Assembly: GCF_900074915.1 (NCBI RefSeq) | Contig: NZ_LT222319.1 | Coordinates: 5,695,001-5,759,000, forward strand | Source: Pseudomonas cerasi | GTDB taxonomy: Bacteria; Pseudomonadota; Gammaproteobacteria; Pseudomonadales; Pseudomonadaceae | Reading direction: 5' to 3' | DNA length: 64,000 bases | Shown here: piece by piece, positions 46,129-54,574 of the stretch | Layout: each line of letters opens with the position of its first letter | Numbering within the stretch: position 1 is the stretch's first letter | Position numbers and translations under genes: made by a program | Notes under the pieces: generated by a model | What the model saw: only the letters and a program-made list of their open reading frames with translations | What the model was told of the DNA's origin: nothing | Databases searched by the model: none

Positions 46129-46767
46129 ATGTACATCCCCGCCGCTTTCAAAGACAACGACACACCGAGCCTGCATCAGCAGATGGAGCAGACGCGCCTG
46201 GCGATTCTGGTCACTGACGGCGCAGAGGGATTGCAGGCGACCCACCTGCCGCTGCTGTTGCGCCGCGACGAAGGCCCCCATGGCACGCTTTACGGGCATC
46301 TGGCCAAAGCCAATCCACAGTGGCAGCAGTTGAGCTCCGGCGCCGAAGCACTGGTGGTTTTTCCTGGCGGCGATGCCTACGTCAGCCCGTCGTTCTACCC
46401 AGGCAAGGCAGAGCACGGCAAGGTCGTACCCACATGGAATTATGTGGCCGTGCATGCCTATGGGCAGGCCGAGGTTTTTACCGACGTCGCGCACTTGCAT
46501 CAATTGCTGGCTGACCTGACCCATCGCCATGAATCCGGCCGGGCGCAACCCTGGTCCATTGACGACGCGCCGGCGGACTACATCGCAAAAATGCTTGGAG
46601 CGATTGTCGGATTCGCCATTCCGGTGCAGCGGCTACAGGGCAAACGTAAACTCAGTCAGAATCGCAACGCTGCGGACATGGCCGGTGTGCGCGACGGACT
46701 CGCCGCAAGCCAGGATGCAAATGACCAACTGATCGCTCGCCTGATGAGCGAAGGAAGCAGCTCATGA
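46129..46767 (+). CDS. PaiB-family FMN-binding protein
   Basis: A 212-aa protein of the PaiB/FMN-binding negative regulator family. It begins MYIPAAFKDNDTPSLHQQME and has the family blocks YVSPSFYPGKAEHGKVVPTW with NYVAVHAYGQ, and KLSQNRNAADMAGVRDGL. B. subtilis PaiB is tied to protease and polyamine control, but here the flavin-split-barrel fold may act otherwise. It leads a three-gene cluster with two acetyltransferases, paralleling PaiA (a GNAT) next to PaiB. Confidence 0.9.
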   Translation: MYIPAAFKDNDTPSLHQQMEQTRLAILVTDGAEGLQATHLPLLLRRDEGPHGTLYGHLAKANPQWQQLSSGAEALVVFPGGDAYVSPSFYPGKAEHGKVVPTWNYVAVHAYGQAEVFTDVAHLHQLLADLTHRHESGRAQPWSIDDAPADYIAKMLGAIVGFAIPVQRLQGKRKLSQNRNAADMAGVRDGLAASQDANDQLIARLMSEGSSS

Positions 46768-47210
46768 CCGATGTGCGAATTCGCCCCGTTAGCGTCGACG
46801 ATCATCACGCGTGGCTGCCTCTGTGGCAGGCCTATCTGCGCTTCTACAACACCGAGCTGGCCGAAGGCGTCAGCGACACCACCTGGCAACGCCTTGTGGA
46901 CCCAAACGAACCGACTCACTCGGCGCTCGCCTGGCTGGGTGACGAGGCGGTGGGCATGGTGAACTTCATCTACCACCGCTCCAACTGGAGCATCAACAAC
47001 GCCTGTTACCTGCAAGATCTGATCGTCGCACCCGAAAAACGCGGAACAGGCATCGGCAGGCGACTGATCGAGTTTGTCTATGCCACGGCCAAGGCAGACG
47101 GTTGCGACAAGGTGCACTGGCTGACCCACGAAACCAACGCCACGGCCATTCAGTTGTACGAGCGAATCGCCGAACGGCCCGGCCTCATACAATTTCGCAA
47201 AGCACTCTGA
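46764..47210 (+). CDS. GNAT-family N-acetyltransferase
   Basis: A 148-aa acetyltransferase. The acetyl-CoA loop is IVAPEKRGTGIGRRLIEFVY; NATAIQLYERIAE is the C-terminal helix motif. It overlaps paiB-like gene by ATGA, so it is co-translated. The substrate is unknown, with a small amine or polyamine possible by analogy with PaiA. Confidence 0.9.
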   Translation: MTDVRIRPVSVDDHHAWLPLWQAYLRFYNTELAEGVSDTTWQRLVDPNEPTHSALAWLGDEAVGMVNFIYHRSNWSINNACYLQDLIVAPEKRGTGIGRRLIEFVYATAKADGCDKVHWLTHETNATAIQLYERIAERPGLIQFRKAL

Positions 47211-47225
47211 AACAGGAAGTGACTG

Positions 47226-47894
47226 ATGTCTGACACCCTGCTGGACTGGCAAGCCGCTGCATTGCCCACGCCCCATACACTGACAGGCCGTTTCATTCGC
47301 CTGGAAAAACTCGATGTCGCGCGTCACGCCGATGACTTGTGGGCGGCATTTGAAGGCCCGAATGCGGACCCGAAGCTGTGGGATTATCTGCCTTACGGGC
47401 CGTTCATCGACCGTAGCGCCTTCGATGCGTGGCTGGCCGGGCATCAGGCAGCCACCGATCCGTGGTTTTACACTGTGGTCGATCAGCAGACCGATAAGGC
47501 CGAAGGCGTCATCAGCCTGATGTCGATCGTCGCTGCCCACGGGCGAATCGAAATAGGTCATGTCACCTTCAGCGCCGCCATGCAACGCACGCCCAAAGGC
47601 ACCGAAGCCATTTACCTGCTGGCCAGAGAGGCCTTCGCACTGGGCTATCGCCGCCTGGAATGGAAGTGCAACGCCAACAATGCCCGCTCCAAACGCGCTG
47701 CCGAGCGATTCGGCTTCAGCTACGAAGGCACCTTCCGCCAGCACATGGTGGTCAAAGGCCAGAGCAGGGATACCGCGTGGTACTCGATCCTCGACAGCGA
47801 ATGGCCTGAATTACGAAAGGCATTTGAAAACTGGCTGGCTGTGGATAACTTCACTGACGGGCAACAGACCAAGGGGCTTGAGGCGTTTCGCTGA
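47226..47894 (+). CDS. GNAT-family N-acetyltransferase, RimJ/RimL type
   Basis: A 222-aa acetyltransferase with a RimJ/RimL-type start, LTGRFIRLEKLDVARHADDL. The acetyl-CoA-binding region lies in the stretch RTPKGTEAIYLLAREAFALG, followed by WKCNANNARSKRAAERFGFS. It is 15 bases after the previous GNAT gene and third in the cluster. Related proteins acetylate protein N-termini or small molecules; target unknown. Confidence 0.9.
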   Translation: MSDTLLDWQAAALPTPHTLTGRFIRLEKLDVARHADDLWAAFEGPNADPKLWDYLPYGPFIDRSAFDAWLAGHQAATDPWFYTVVDQQTDKAEGVISLMSIVAAHGRIEIGHVTFSAAMQRTPKGTEAIYLLAREAFALGYRRLEWKCNANNARSKRAAERFGFSYEGTFRQHMVVKGQSRDTAWYSILDSEWPELRKAFENWLAVDNFTDGQQTKGLEAFR

Positions 47895-47911
47895 TCCTGA
47901 GGACGCAAGGC

Positions 47912-47960
47912 GCCCAGAACTGCATTTCCACGTTGGAGCGTGCGGAACGATAGTCGTGAC
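47912..47960. repeat. REP-like repeat unit
   Basis: On the minus strand GACTATCGTTCCGCACGCTC then CAACGTGGAAATGCAGTTCT then GGGCGC, a member of the same family as 33938-34090 and 62399-62455. Confidence 0.65.
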
Positions 47961-47982
47961 CGCTGGGGCCGCCTGCCAGAAT

Positions 47983-48011
47983 AAAAAAAGGGAAGCCACG
48001 AGTGCTTCCCT
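47983..48011 (-). terminator. Intrinsic terminator after oadA
   Basis: On the minus strand AGGGAAGC pairs with GCTTCCCT across a 7-base loop, followed by a T7 run. It lies 35 bases after the oadA stop. Confidence 0.85.
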
Positions 48012-48045
48012 GAGGTAAACCTTTGGATGATGCGCAGGTGTCAGC

Positions 48046-49854
48046 TCAACCTTCGATCTCGATCAGCACTTCGCCCGGATTGACGCGGTCGCCCTTGGCG
48101 ACGTGGATGGCGACGACCTTGCCTGCGACCGACGCCTGAACCTCGGTCTCCATCTTCATCGCTTCAGTGATCAGCACTGCCTGACCGGCCTTGACCACAT
48201 CGCCCTCCTTGACCAGCACATCGACGATGTTGCCGGGCATGGTCGTGCTGACGTCGCCCGGTGCATGGGCTTGCTTGCGTTTACTGGCCCCGCCGCCGAC
48301 GAATTCGTTGAGCGGCTCGAACACCACCTCTTCCGGCATGCCGTCTATGGTCAGGTAGAAGTGGCGCTTGCCCTCAGCCTTGACGCCCACACCGGTGATG
48401 TCGACTCGATAAGTCTCGCCGTGCACATCAATGACGAACTCGGTCGGTACGCCCTCACCGCCTGCCTTCGCCACGCTTCCGGCTTCGGGAATCGGCAGCA
48501 GCACTTCCGGCGCCAGCGTCCCGGCAGCGCGTTCCTCCAGGAACTTGCGGCCAATGTCCGGGAACATGGCAAACGTCAGCACGTCCTCTTCGGACTTGGC
48601 CAACGCGCCGATATCGGCCCTTAGCTTGGTCATCTCCGGCTTGAGCAGGTCGGCCGGACGAACATCGATCAGTTCTTCATTGCCGATCGCCTGGCGACGC
48701 AGCTTCTCATCCACCTGCCCCGGCGCCTTGCCGTACCCTCCCTGCAGATACAGCTTCACTTCATTGGTGATGGTTTTGTAACGCTCCCCGGCCAACACGT
48801 TGAAGAACGCCTGAGTACCGACGATCTGCGAAGTCGGAGTTACCAATGGCGGATAACCGAGGTCTTTGCGCACGCGCGGAATTTCAGCCAGTACTTCGCT
48901 CATGCGGTTGAGCGCGCCCTGCTCCTTCAGCTGATTGGCCAGGTTGGAAATCATCCCGCCCGGTACCTGGTTAACCTGCACCCGAGTGTCGACTGCAGTA
49001 AATTCGCTCTCGAACTGATGGTATTTCTTACGCACCGCGTAGAAATACAGACCGATTTCCTGCAGCAGTTCCAGGTCCAGCCCGGTGTCGAACTCGCTGC
49101 CCTTGAGCGCGGCCACCATCGATTCGGTGCCCGGATGGCTGGTGCCCCAGGCAAAGCTGGAAATCGCCGTGTCGATATGGTCCGCGCCGCTTTCGATCGC
49201 CTTGAGCTGGCACATGGCGGCCAGACCGGCCGTGTCATGCGAGTGGATGAACACCGGCAACGACTGCTCGGCCTTCAGCGCCTTGACCAGCTCACCCGTG
49301 GCATAAGGCATCAACAGGCCGGCCATGTCCTTGATCGCCACCGAGTCACAGCCCATGGCTTCCATCTGCCGGGCCTGCGCCACGAAGGCCTCGATGGTAT
49401 GCACCGGGCTGGTGGTGTAGGCGATGGTGCCCTGTGCATGTTTGCCCGCCGCTTTCACCGCCTCGATGGCAACCCGCAGGTTACGCACATCGTTCATGGC
49501 ATCGAAAATACGGAACACATCAATACCGTTGACCGCCGCCTTGGCGACGAACGCCTTGACCACGTCATCGCTGTAATGCCGATAACCCAGCAGGTTCTGG
49601 CCACGCAGGAGCATCTGCAACCGGGTATTGGGCAAGGCCGCACGCAGCTGGCGCAGACGTTCCCACGGGTCTTCCTTGAGAAAACGCACGCAGGCATCGA
49701 AGGTGGCGCCGCCCCAGACTTCCAGCGACCAGTAGCCGACCTGGTCGAGCTTGTCGCAGATCGGCAGCATGTCTTCGGTACGCATGCGCGTCGCCAGCAA
49801 CGATTGATGAGCGTCACGCAGGATGGTGTCGGTTACGAAAATCTTCTTGGACAT
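48046..49854 (-). CDS. oadA: Pyruvate carboxylase subunit B / oxaloacetate decarboxylase alpha
   Basis: A 602-aa protein with an N-terminal carboxyltransferase domain (ITDTILRDAHQSLLATRMRT-like start, then EVWGGATFDACVRFLKEDPW), a metal/substrate region (FIHSHDTAGLAAMCQLKAIE) and a C-terminal biotin carrier with AMKM, Lys567. It makes oxaloacetate from pyruvate together with the biotin carboxylase encoded 11 bases upstream. Names OadA and PycB are both used; the absence of membrane Na-pump subunits favours pyruvate carboxylase. Confidence 0.95.
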   Translation of the reverse strand: MSKKIFVTDTILRDAHQSLLATRMRTEDMLPICDKLDQVGYWSLEVWGGATFDACVRFLKEDPWERLRQLRAALPNTRLQMLLRGQNLLGYRHYSDDVVKAFVAKAAVNGIDVFRIFDAMNDVRNLRVAIEAVKAAGKHAQGTIAYTTSPVHTIEAFVAQARQMEAMGCDSVAIKDMAGLLMPYATGELVKALKAEQSLPVFIHSHDTAGLAAMCQLKAIESGADHIDTAISSFAWGTSHPGTESMVAALKGSEFDTGLDLELLQEIGLYFYAVRKKYHQFESEFTAVDTRVQVNQVPGGMISNLANQLKEQGALNRMSEVLAEIPRVRKDLGYPPLVTPTSQIVGTQAFFNVLAGERYKTITNEVKLYLQGGYGKAPGQVDEKLRRQAIGNEELIDVRPADLLKPEMTKLRADIGALAKSEEDVLTFAMFPDIGRKFLEERAAGTLAPEVLLPIPEAGSVAKAGGEGVPTEFVIDVHGETYRVDITGVGVKAEGKRHFYLTIDGMPEEVVFEPLNEFVGGGASKRKQAHAPGDVSTTMPGNIVDVLVKEGDVVKAGQAVLITEAMKMETEVQASVAGKVVAIHVAKGDRVNPGEVLIEIEG

Positions 49855-49865
49855 TTCACTGTTCC

Positions 49866-51281
49866 TTACAGACCGGCGTGTGCGGCAATGGCGGCGGCGA
49901 TGGCCAGGGCCAGCTCTTCGGGTTTGCGTTTGATCGAATAATTGGTCAGCTCGGGGTGGCTCTCGACAAAGCTGGTGTTGAACTCACCGCTGCGGAACTC
50001 CGGGTTGCGGAGGATTTCCTGGTAATAGGCAGCCGTGGTCTTGACCCCTTGCAGGCGCATGTCATCGAGCGCACGCAGGCCGCGGTCCATGGCCTCGTCC
50101 CAGGTCAACGCCCAGACAATCAGCTTCAGGCACATCGAGTCATAGAACGGCGGAATGGTGTAGCCGGTATAAATCGCCGTGTCGGTGCGCACGCCAGGTC
50201 CGCCGGGCGCGTAATAACGAGTGATCTTGCCGAAGCTGGGCAGGAAGTTGTTCTTCGGGTCCTCGGCATTGATCCGGAACTGCAGGGCAAAACCGCGATG
50301 GATGATGTCTTCCTGCTTGACCGACAGCGGCAGACCGGAGGCAATACGGATCTGCTCGCGAACGATATCAATGCCGGTGATTTCTTCGGTGATGGTGTGC
50401 TCGACCTGCACCCGGGTGTTCATTTCCATGAAGTACACCTCGCCCTCGGCGAGCAGAAACTCCACGGTGCCAGCGTTCTCGTAACCAACCGCCTTGGCCG
50501 CACGTACCGACAGATCGCCGATGTAGGCGCGCTGTTCGGGCGTCAGCTGCGGGCTGGGGGCGATTTCGATGAGCTTCTGGTTGCGTCGCTGAATCGAACA
50601 GTCGCGCTCGAACAGGTGCACCACATTGCCAAAGCTGTCGCCCAGAATCTGCGCTTCAATGTGCTTGGGATTGACGATGCACTTCTCGAGAAAGACTTCT
50701 GCCGAGCCGAAGGCCTTGGTCGCTTCGGAAATCACGCGCGGGAAGGCCTGCTCGAGTTCTTCGCGGCTGTTGCAGCGGCGGATGCCACGTCCACCGCCCC
50801 CGGAAGTGGCCTTGAGCATCACCGGGTAACCGATACGCTCGCCCTCGGCCAGCGCCTCGTCGATATCTGCCACGTTGCCTTCGGTACCGGGCGTGACCGG
50901 CACACCGGCCTTGATCATGCTGCGTCGGGCCTCGGTCTTGTCCCCCATGCGGCGAATCACTTCGGCTGAGGGACCGATGAATTTGATCCCTCGTTCGGCA
51001 CAGATATCGGCCAGTTCGGCATTCTCGGAAAGAAAGCCGTAACCGGGATGCAGCGCATCGCAGCCGGTTTCCACTGCCAGATTCACCAACTTGCGCGGGT
51101 TCAGGTAACCCGCCAGAGGTTCGGCACCAATGCTATAGGCTTCGTCGGCACGTTTGACATGCAAGGCATGCCGGTCAGCGTCGGAAAAGATCGCCACCGA
51201 GCGAATGCCCATCTCGGCGCATGCACGCACGATACGAACGGCAATCTCCCCGCGGTTGGCGATCAGAATTTTTGTTATCAC
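49866..51281 (-). CDS. pycA: Pyruvate carboxylase subunit A (biotin carboxylase)
   Basis: A 471-aa biotin carboxylase. It starts MITKILIANRGEIAVRIVRA. ATP-grasp features are VMLKATSGGGGRGIRRCNSR and EVYFMEMNTRVQVEHTITEE, with the catalytic Lys and Glu. It carboxylates the biotin on OadA. It lies first in the two-gene operon; a LysR regulator gene is divergent from it. Confidence 0.96.
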   Translation of the reverse strand: MITKILIANRGEIAVRIVRACAEMGIRSVAIFSDADRHALHVKRADEAYSIGAEPLAGYLNPRKLVNLAVETGCDALHPGYGFLSENAELADICAERGIKFIGPSAEVIRRMGDKTEARRSMIKAGVPVTPGTEGNVADIDEALAEGERIGYPVMLKATSGGGGRGIRRCNSREELEQAFPRVISEATKAFGSAEVFLEKCIVNPKHIEAQILGDSFGNVVHLFERDCSIQRRNQKLIEIAPSPQLTPEQRAYIGDLSVRAAKAVGYENAGTVEFLLAEGEVYFMEMNTRVQVEHTITEEITGIDIVREQIRIASGLPLSVKQEDIIHRGFALQFRINAEDPKNNFLPSFGKITRYYAPGGPGVRTDTAIYTGYTIPPFYDSMCLKLIVWALTWDEAMDRGLRALDDMRLQGVKTTAAYYQEILRNPEFRSGEFNTSFVESHPELTNYSIKRKPEELALAIAAAIAAHAGL

Positions 51282-51442
51282 TGGCGTTTCCCTCGACCCA
51301 CACTTGTAACCGTGTATGTGACTGAATGTCGCAGAGCCACCCTATGCCGAATCGAGGATTAACAAAAATGAGTAAAAGTTGGGAGGTGCATAAGTAAAAG
51401 CTTATAGTTAGCGCTTCGGTTGGATCGAGGGAGCTTTTCTAA

Positions 51443-52393
51443 ATGCGTAAGTCATTGATGCGTATGACATTGCGTCAGTTGCGCATTTTCAATGAGGTGT
51501 GCGATCTGCGCTCCTACAGCCGTGCGGCTGAAGAAATGTCGCTCACACAGCCCGCTGTCAGCCTGCAGATTCGACAGCTCGAAGAGCTGATCGGCCAGCC
51601 GCTGTTCGAATACGTCAGCAAAAAGCTCTACCTGACCGAAGCGGCGCAAGCCCTGCAACAGGCCAGCCGGGATATTTTCGGGCGCCTGGAAAGCCTGGAC
51701 ATGCAGCTTTCCGACATGCAGGGCTCACTGCAAGGCCAGTTGAAGCTGGCAGTCGAATCGAGCTGCAAGTACTTCATCCCCCACCTGTTCGCCGCCTTCA
51801 AGCGTCAGCACCCGGAAGTCAGCCTGAGCCTGATGGTGGTCAATCGCGCGCAAGTCATCAGGCGCTTGGCAGATAACCGCGATGATCTTGTGGTGATGTC
51901 GGCAGTGCCGCTGGACATGGGCCTGGAGTTCTTGCCGTTCCTGAATAACCCGATTGTCGCCGTGGCACCGCCTGACCATCCGCTGAGCAGCCGCACGGCG
52001 CTGAACCTGAAAGACCTGGAGCCATGGCCGTTGCTGACCCGGGAAACAGGATCGGGCACGCGACGGGCCTGCGAGGAGTTCTTCAAGGAGAAGCGCGTGC
52101 ACTTCACGCAGACGCTGGAAGTCTCTTCCAGCGAAGCACAACGTGAATGCGTGGTAGCCGGGCTGGGCTTGGCGATGCTGACCCGACACGCGGTCTGCCA
52201 AGAACTCGCCACAGGCGCTCTGGTGGAGCTGCCCGTGGCGGAGTTGCCACTGTATCGAAGCTGGTGCGTGGCTCAGGCCGGGGACAAACGCCTTTCACCC
52301 GTGGCACATGCGTTTCTTGCGTTCATCCGCACCGAACGCGCGCAGATCAGCCAGCTTGTCGAGCGTTTCGACGGTCGACCGCGGGCAACTTGA
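51443..52393 (+). CDS. pycR: LysR-type regulator divergent from pycA
   Basis: A 316-aa LysR protein. The helix-turn-helix is LRQLRIFNEVCDLRSYSRAA with EEMSLTQPAVSLQIRQLEEL. It resembles the CbbR/CysB-type LysR group and ends FLAFIRTERAQISQLVERFD. The ATG 51443 has GAGGGAG upstream. In P. aeruginosa the gene in this position is called pycR; a role in controlling pycA-oadA is inferred from position. Confidence 0.88.
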   Translation: MRKSLMRMTLRQLRIFNEVCDLRSYSRAAEEMSLTQPAVSLQIRQLEELIGQPLFEYVSKKLYLTEAAQALQQASRDIFGRLESLDMQLSDMQGSLQGQLKLAVESSCKYFIPHLFAAFKRQHPEVSLSLMVVNRAQVIRRLADNRDDLVVMSAVPLDMGLEFLPFLNNPIVAVAPPDHPLSSRTALNLKDLEPWPLLTRETGSGTRRACEEFFKEKRVHFTQTLEVSSSEAQRECVVAGLGLAMLTRHAVCQELATGALVELPVAELPLYRSWCVAQAGDKRLSPVAHAFLAFIRTERAQISQLVERFDGRPRAT

Positions 52394-52568
52394 TCGTCTG
52401 CCAGACAGCGTTATCCATGCCATCCATGTAGTCACACAGCTCCTGATTGAGCTGACGTGCCTCACTGTAGCTTTCAATTGCCCGACGAAACTCCATGCGA
52501 CGCTGATCTTCCTGCTGACGGCGGGTTTTCACGGTGCTGGTAGGTAAATCATCGTAATGCCGAGCCAT
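52347..52568 (-). CDS. Small hypothetical protein, PA3496-like
   Basis: A 73-aa basic protein, MARHYDDLPTSTVKTRRQQE, then RRMEFRRAIESYSEARQLNQ. It overlaps the 3' end of the LysR gene on the opposite strand by 47 bases. The start MARHYDDL and the RRQ/EDQRRM motif resemble the short conserved Pseudomonas proteins (PA3496-type) of unknown function. No signal peptide. Confidence 0.65.
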   Translation of the reverse strand: MARHYDDLPTSTVKTRRQQEDQRRMEFRRAIESYSEARQLNQELCDYMDGMDNAVWQTIKLPAVDRRNARQAG

Positions 52569-52786
52569 ATCCTGTCTCCCAATACGTTTTGTGGGAGCAC
52601 CAGAATGGAGCGTGACAGTGACAATCAGACGGCACGCAGGTGACAGATCGATGAACTTTCGTTCAGCGCTCATCAAAAAAATTTCAAAAAATATATATGT
52701 ATTGCCGCTCGCTGACGCGCCACACACAAACTTGCCCTGCTGAAAGCAACTCACTCATTAAACAATTACTAGCAAGGAGCTACCCA

Positions 52787-53098
52787 ATGACGACCAAAGA
52801 CAAAAACTGGATCGCGCGTGATGACAGAACGCCGGAAGTTAATACGCTGACCGTGGCTGGCCTGGTGCCTACATCCGCCAGTCACTCTCTCCCATGGCTG
52901 AGTCTGCGCAACATACCGAGTGAAGCGGGCCAATTGAATCTGGACCTCAACTACTACGCGACAGGTCTGGGGCCGTGGACAGGGCGCGAGACACCCGCCG
53001 TATACGCCCAGCCCAGCGATGCATCCATCACCTCCGTCCGCATCTATCAAGACGACGAGTTGCTGGTAAGCATCGATGAGCTGACCGTTATACAGTGA
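52787..53098 (+). CDS. Hypothetical protein, unrecognised
   Basis: A 103-aa protein, MTTKDKNWIARDDRTPEVNT then LNLDLNYYATGLGPWTGRET, ending SIDELTVIQ. It has no signal peptide or membrane segment and is hydrophilic. AAGGAG lies 9 bases upstream of ATG 52787. The promoter region is AT-rich and a terminator follows at 53120-53165, so it looks like a real single-gene unit. Related sequence to its promoter recurs downstream at 53229-53326. I recognise no family. Confidence 0.75.
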   Translation: MTTKDKNWIARDDRTPEVNTLTVAGLVPTSASHSLPWLSLRNIPSEAGQLNLDLNYYATGLGPWTGRETPAVYAQPSDASITSVRIYQDDELLVSIDELTVIQ

Positions 53099-53119
53099 TC
53101 AACAAGTAACAGATTCAGT

Positions 53120-53165
53120 AAAGCCCTCGCCAGACGCCTCAGGGTTTCCGGGGAGGGCTTTCTTC
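53120..53165 (+). terminator. Intrinsic terminator after the unknown gene
   Basis: AAAGCCCTC pairs with GAGGGCTTT, a 9-bp stem with a 24-base loop, followed by TCTT. Confidence 0.7.
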
Positions 53166-53228
53166 GTTGCGCAAGCTGACTGCAGCGAACACATGACAGT
53201 CTGGTTAATTCTTGTAACGTGATAGCCG

Positions 53229-53326
53229 GAAAAAAACGCCAAAAATATACAATTACCGCATCTCGGGAGCCGAATCGATAGAAACTGGCCCTGCAGGATG
53301 CAATTCACTCATTACCTCAATTAATC
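53229..53326 (+). repeat. Diverged copy of the 52675-52770 promoter region
   Basis: Shared features in the same order are an A-run, AAAAATATA, ATT(G/A)CCGC, (C/G)AAACT, (T/G)GCCCTGC, and (A/T)TCACTCATTA. The two copies lie about 554 bases apart. No gene follows the second copy. Confidence 0.6.
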
Positions 53327-53371
53327 CAGTCGCGGGCCCCTGCCAATAAACGCAGGTCATTGGCGGGACTC

Positions 53372-53404
53372 TTGACGTCGTTTTCAAATTGAAAACAACG
53401 TCAA
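53372..53404. repeat. 33-bp near-perfect palindrome at the end of the RpiR gene
   Basis: TTGACGTCGTTTTCAA and TTGAAAACAACGTCAA form 16-bp arms with one central base and a single mismatch. The right end covers the stop codon of the RpiR-family gene. There is no T-run to make it a standard terminator. Confidence 0.85.
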
Positions 53405-54267
53405 TCTTCGTGAGCCTTGATCGACTTCGGCGACAGGCGCAAACCACGCAGGCTGCGTTTGACGCTTTTGAGATGGTTCACCAGACCGGGGCCGCGCGCC
53501 ATTGCAACGCCCATTGCCAGCACATCAATGACCACCAGGTGGGCAATGCGAGAAGTCAGCGGCGTGTAGATTTCGGTGTCCTCATGCACGTCGATGGCCA
53601 GATTGACCGACGACAGCTCGGCCAGCGGCGTCTGACTGGGGCACAGGGTGATCAGCGTCGCGCCGCTCTCGCGGACCAGATTGGCGGTGATCAGCAGATC
53701 CTTCGAACGCCCTGACTGCGAAATGCACACCGCGACATCGGTCGGCTTGAGCGTAACGGCTGACATCGCTTGCATGTGCGGATCGGAATACGCCGCAGCG
53801 GTCAGCAGCAAACGAAAGAACTTGTGCTGCGCATCAGCAGCTACTGCACCGGACGCGCCAAACCCGTAGAACTCGACCCGATTGGCTCCGGCCATGGCCG
53901 TGACCGCCAATTGCAACGCATGGGGGTCGAGGTTTTCGCGCACTTCCATGAGCGTGTGCAGCGTGGTGTCGAAAATCTTCAGGCTGTAGTCGGCGACCGA
54001 ATCGTCTTCGTGAATCGCGAACTGCCCAAAACTTGCGCCCGCCGCGAGACTCTGCGCCAGCTTCAGCTTGAGGTCCTGAAACCCGGTGCAACCGATGGCG
54101 CGGCAGAAACGCACGATGGTCGGCTCGCTGATACCGACGCTGTGCGCCAGGTCTGCCATGGAACTGTGCATCACGGCCGCAGGGTCGAGCAGCACATGGT
54201 CGGCTACCTTGAGCTCCGATTTGCGCAGCAAATTACGTGACTGGGCGATGTGTTGCAGCAGATTCAA
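53401..54267 (-). CDS. RpiR/HexR-family regulator
   Basis: About 288 aa from TTG 54267 (MNLLQHIAQSRNLLRKSELK). The helix-turn-helix reads MADLAHSVGISEPTIVRFCR and the SIS sugar-phosphate domain follows, VEFYGFGASGAVAADAQHKF and VAVCISQSGRSKDLLITANL. An in-frame ATG at 54390 would add 41 residues unlike the family. It probably represses sugar-catabolic genes and itself. The HexR-like dyads at 54313-54327 and 54392-54409 are the likely binding sites. Confidence 0.85.
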   Translation of the reverse strand: MNLLQHIAQSRNLLRKSELKVADHVLLDPAAVMHSSMADLAHSVGISEPTIVRFCRAIGCTGFQDLKLKLAQSLAAGASFGQFAIHEDDSVADYSLKIFDTTLHTLMEVRENLDPHALQLAVTAMAGANRVEFYGFGASGAVAADAQHKFFRLLLTAAAYSDPHMQAMSAVTLKPTDVAVCISQSGRSKDLLITANLVRESGATLITLCPSQTPLAELSSVNLAIDVHEDTEIYTPLTSRIAHLVVIDVLAMGVAMARGPGLVNHLKSVKRSLRGLRLSPKSIKAHED

Positions 54268-54312
54268 GGGGCAGACTCGGCAAAAGAGAGGTGGGCTGGG
54301 TTGTAGCTTTCT

Positions 54313-54327
54313 TGTAGTTATACTACA
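54313..54327. promoter_or_regulatory. HexR/RpiR-like operator 1
   Basis: TGTAGTTATACTACA has 6-bp inverted arms TGTAGT/ACTACA around TAT, close to the HexR pattern TGTAATWWWATTACA. It lies 46 bases upstream of the RpiR gene start. Confidence 0.55.
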
Positions 54328-54391
54328 TGACCCGCCAGCCGCCCAGTTAAACGAAGCTGGAACGTGCCGTGCGGGCGTTATCAGCGGCAAT

Positions 54392-54409
54392 TGTGGGAAT
54401 AATCCTACA
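54392..54409. promoter_or_regulatory. HexR/RpiR-like operator 2
   Basis: TGTGGGAATAATCCTACA pairs TGTGGGA with TCCTACA (one mismatch) around ATAA. It lies between the RpiR gene and uvrD. Confidence 0.45.
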
Positions 54410-54574
54410 TTAAGCCAAATCGCCCGTCAGACACTGCCTGCTCACCGGTAAAGGTAGACGCAACGCATTCGCTCCCGGCAACAGGCGACGACCGGTCGTC
54501 AGCGCCCCGCCATTTTTATTGCCTGACGCAAAGCATGGTTTGCCCGTCATCGCGCGGCACCCTAGAATGCGCTG

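Noticed and set aside
53401..54390. Longer start at 54390 for the RpiR-family protein
   Set aside because: The extra 41 residues do not resemble the family and would overlap both candidate operators.
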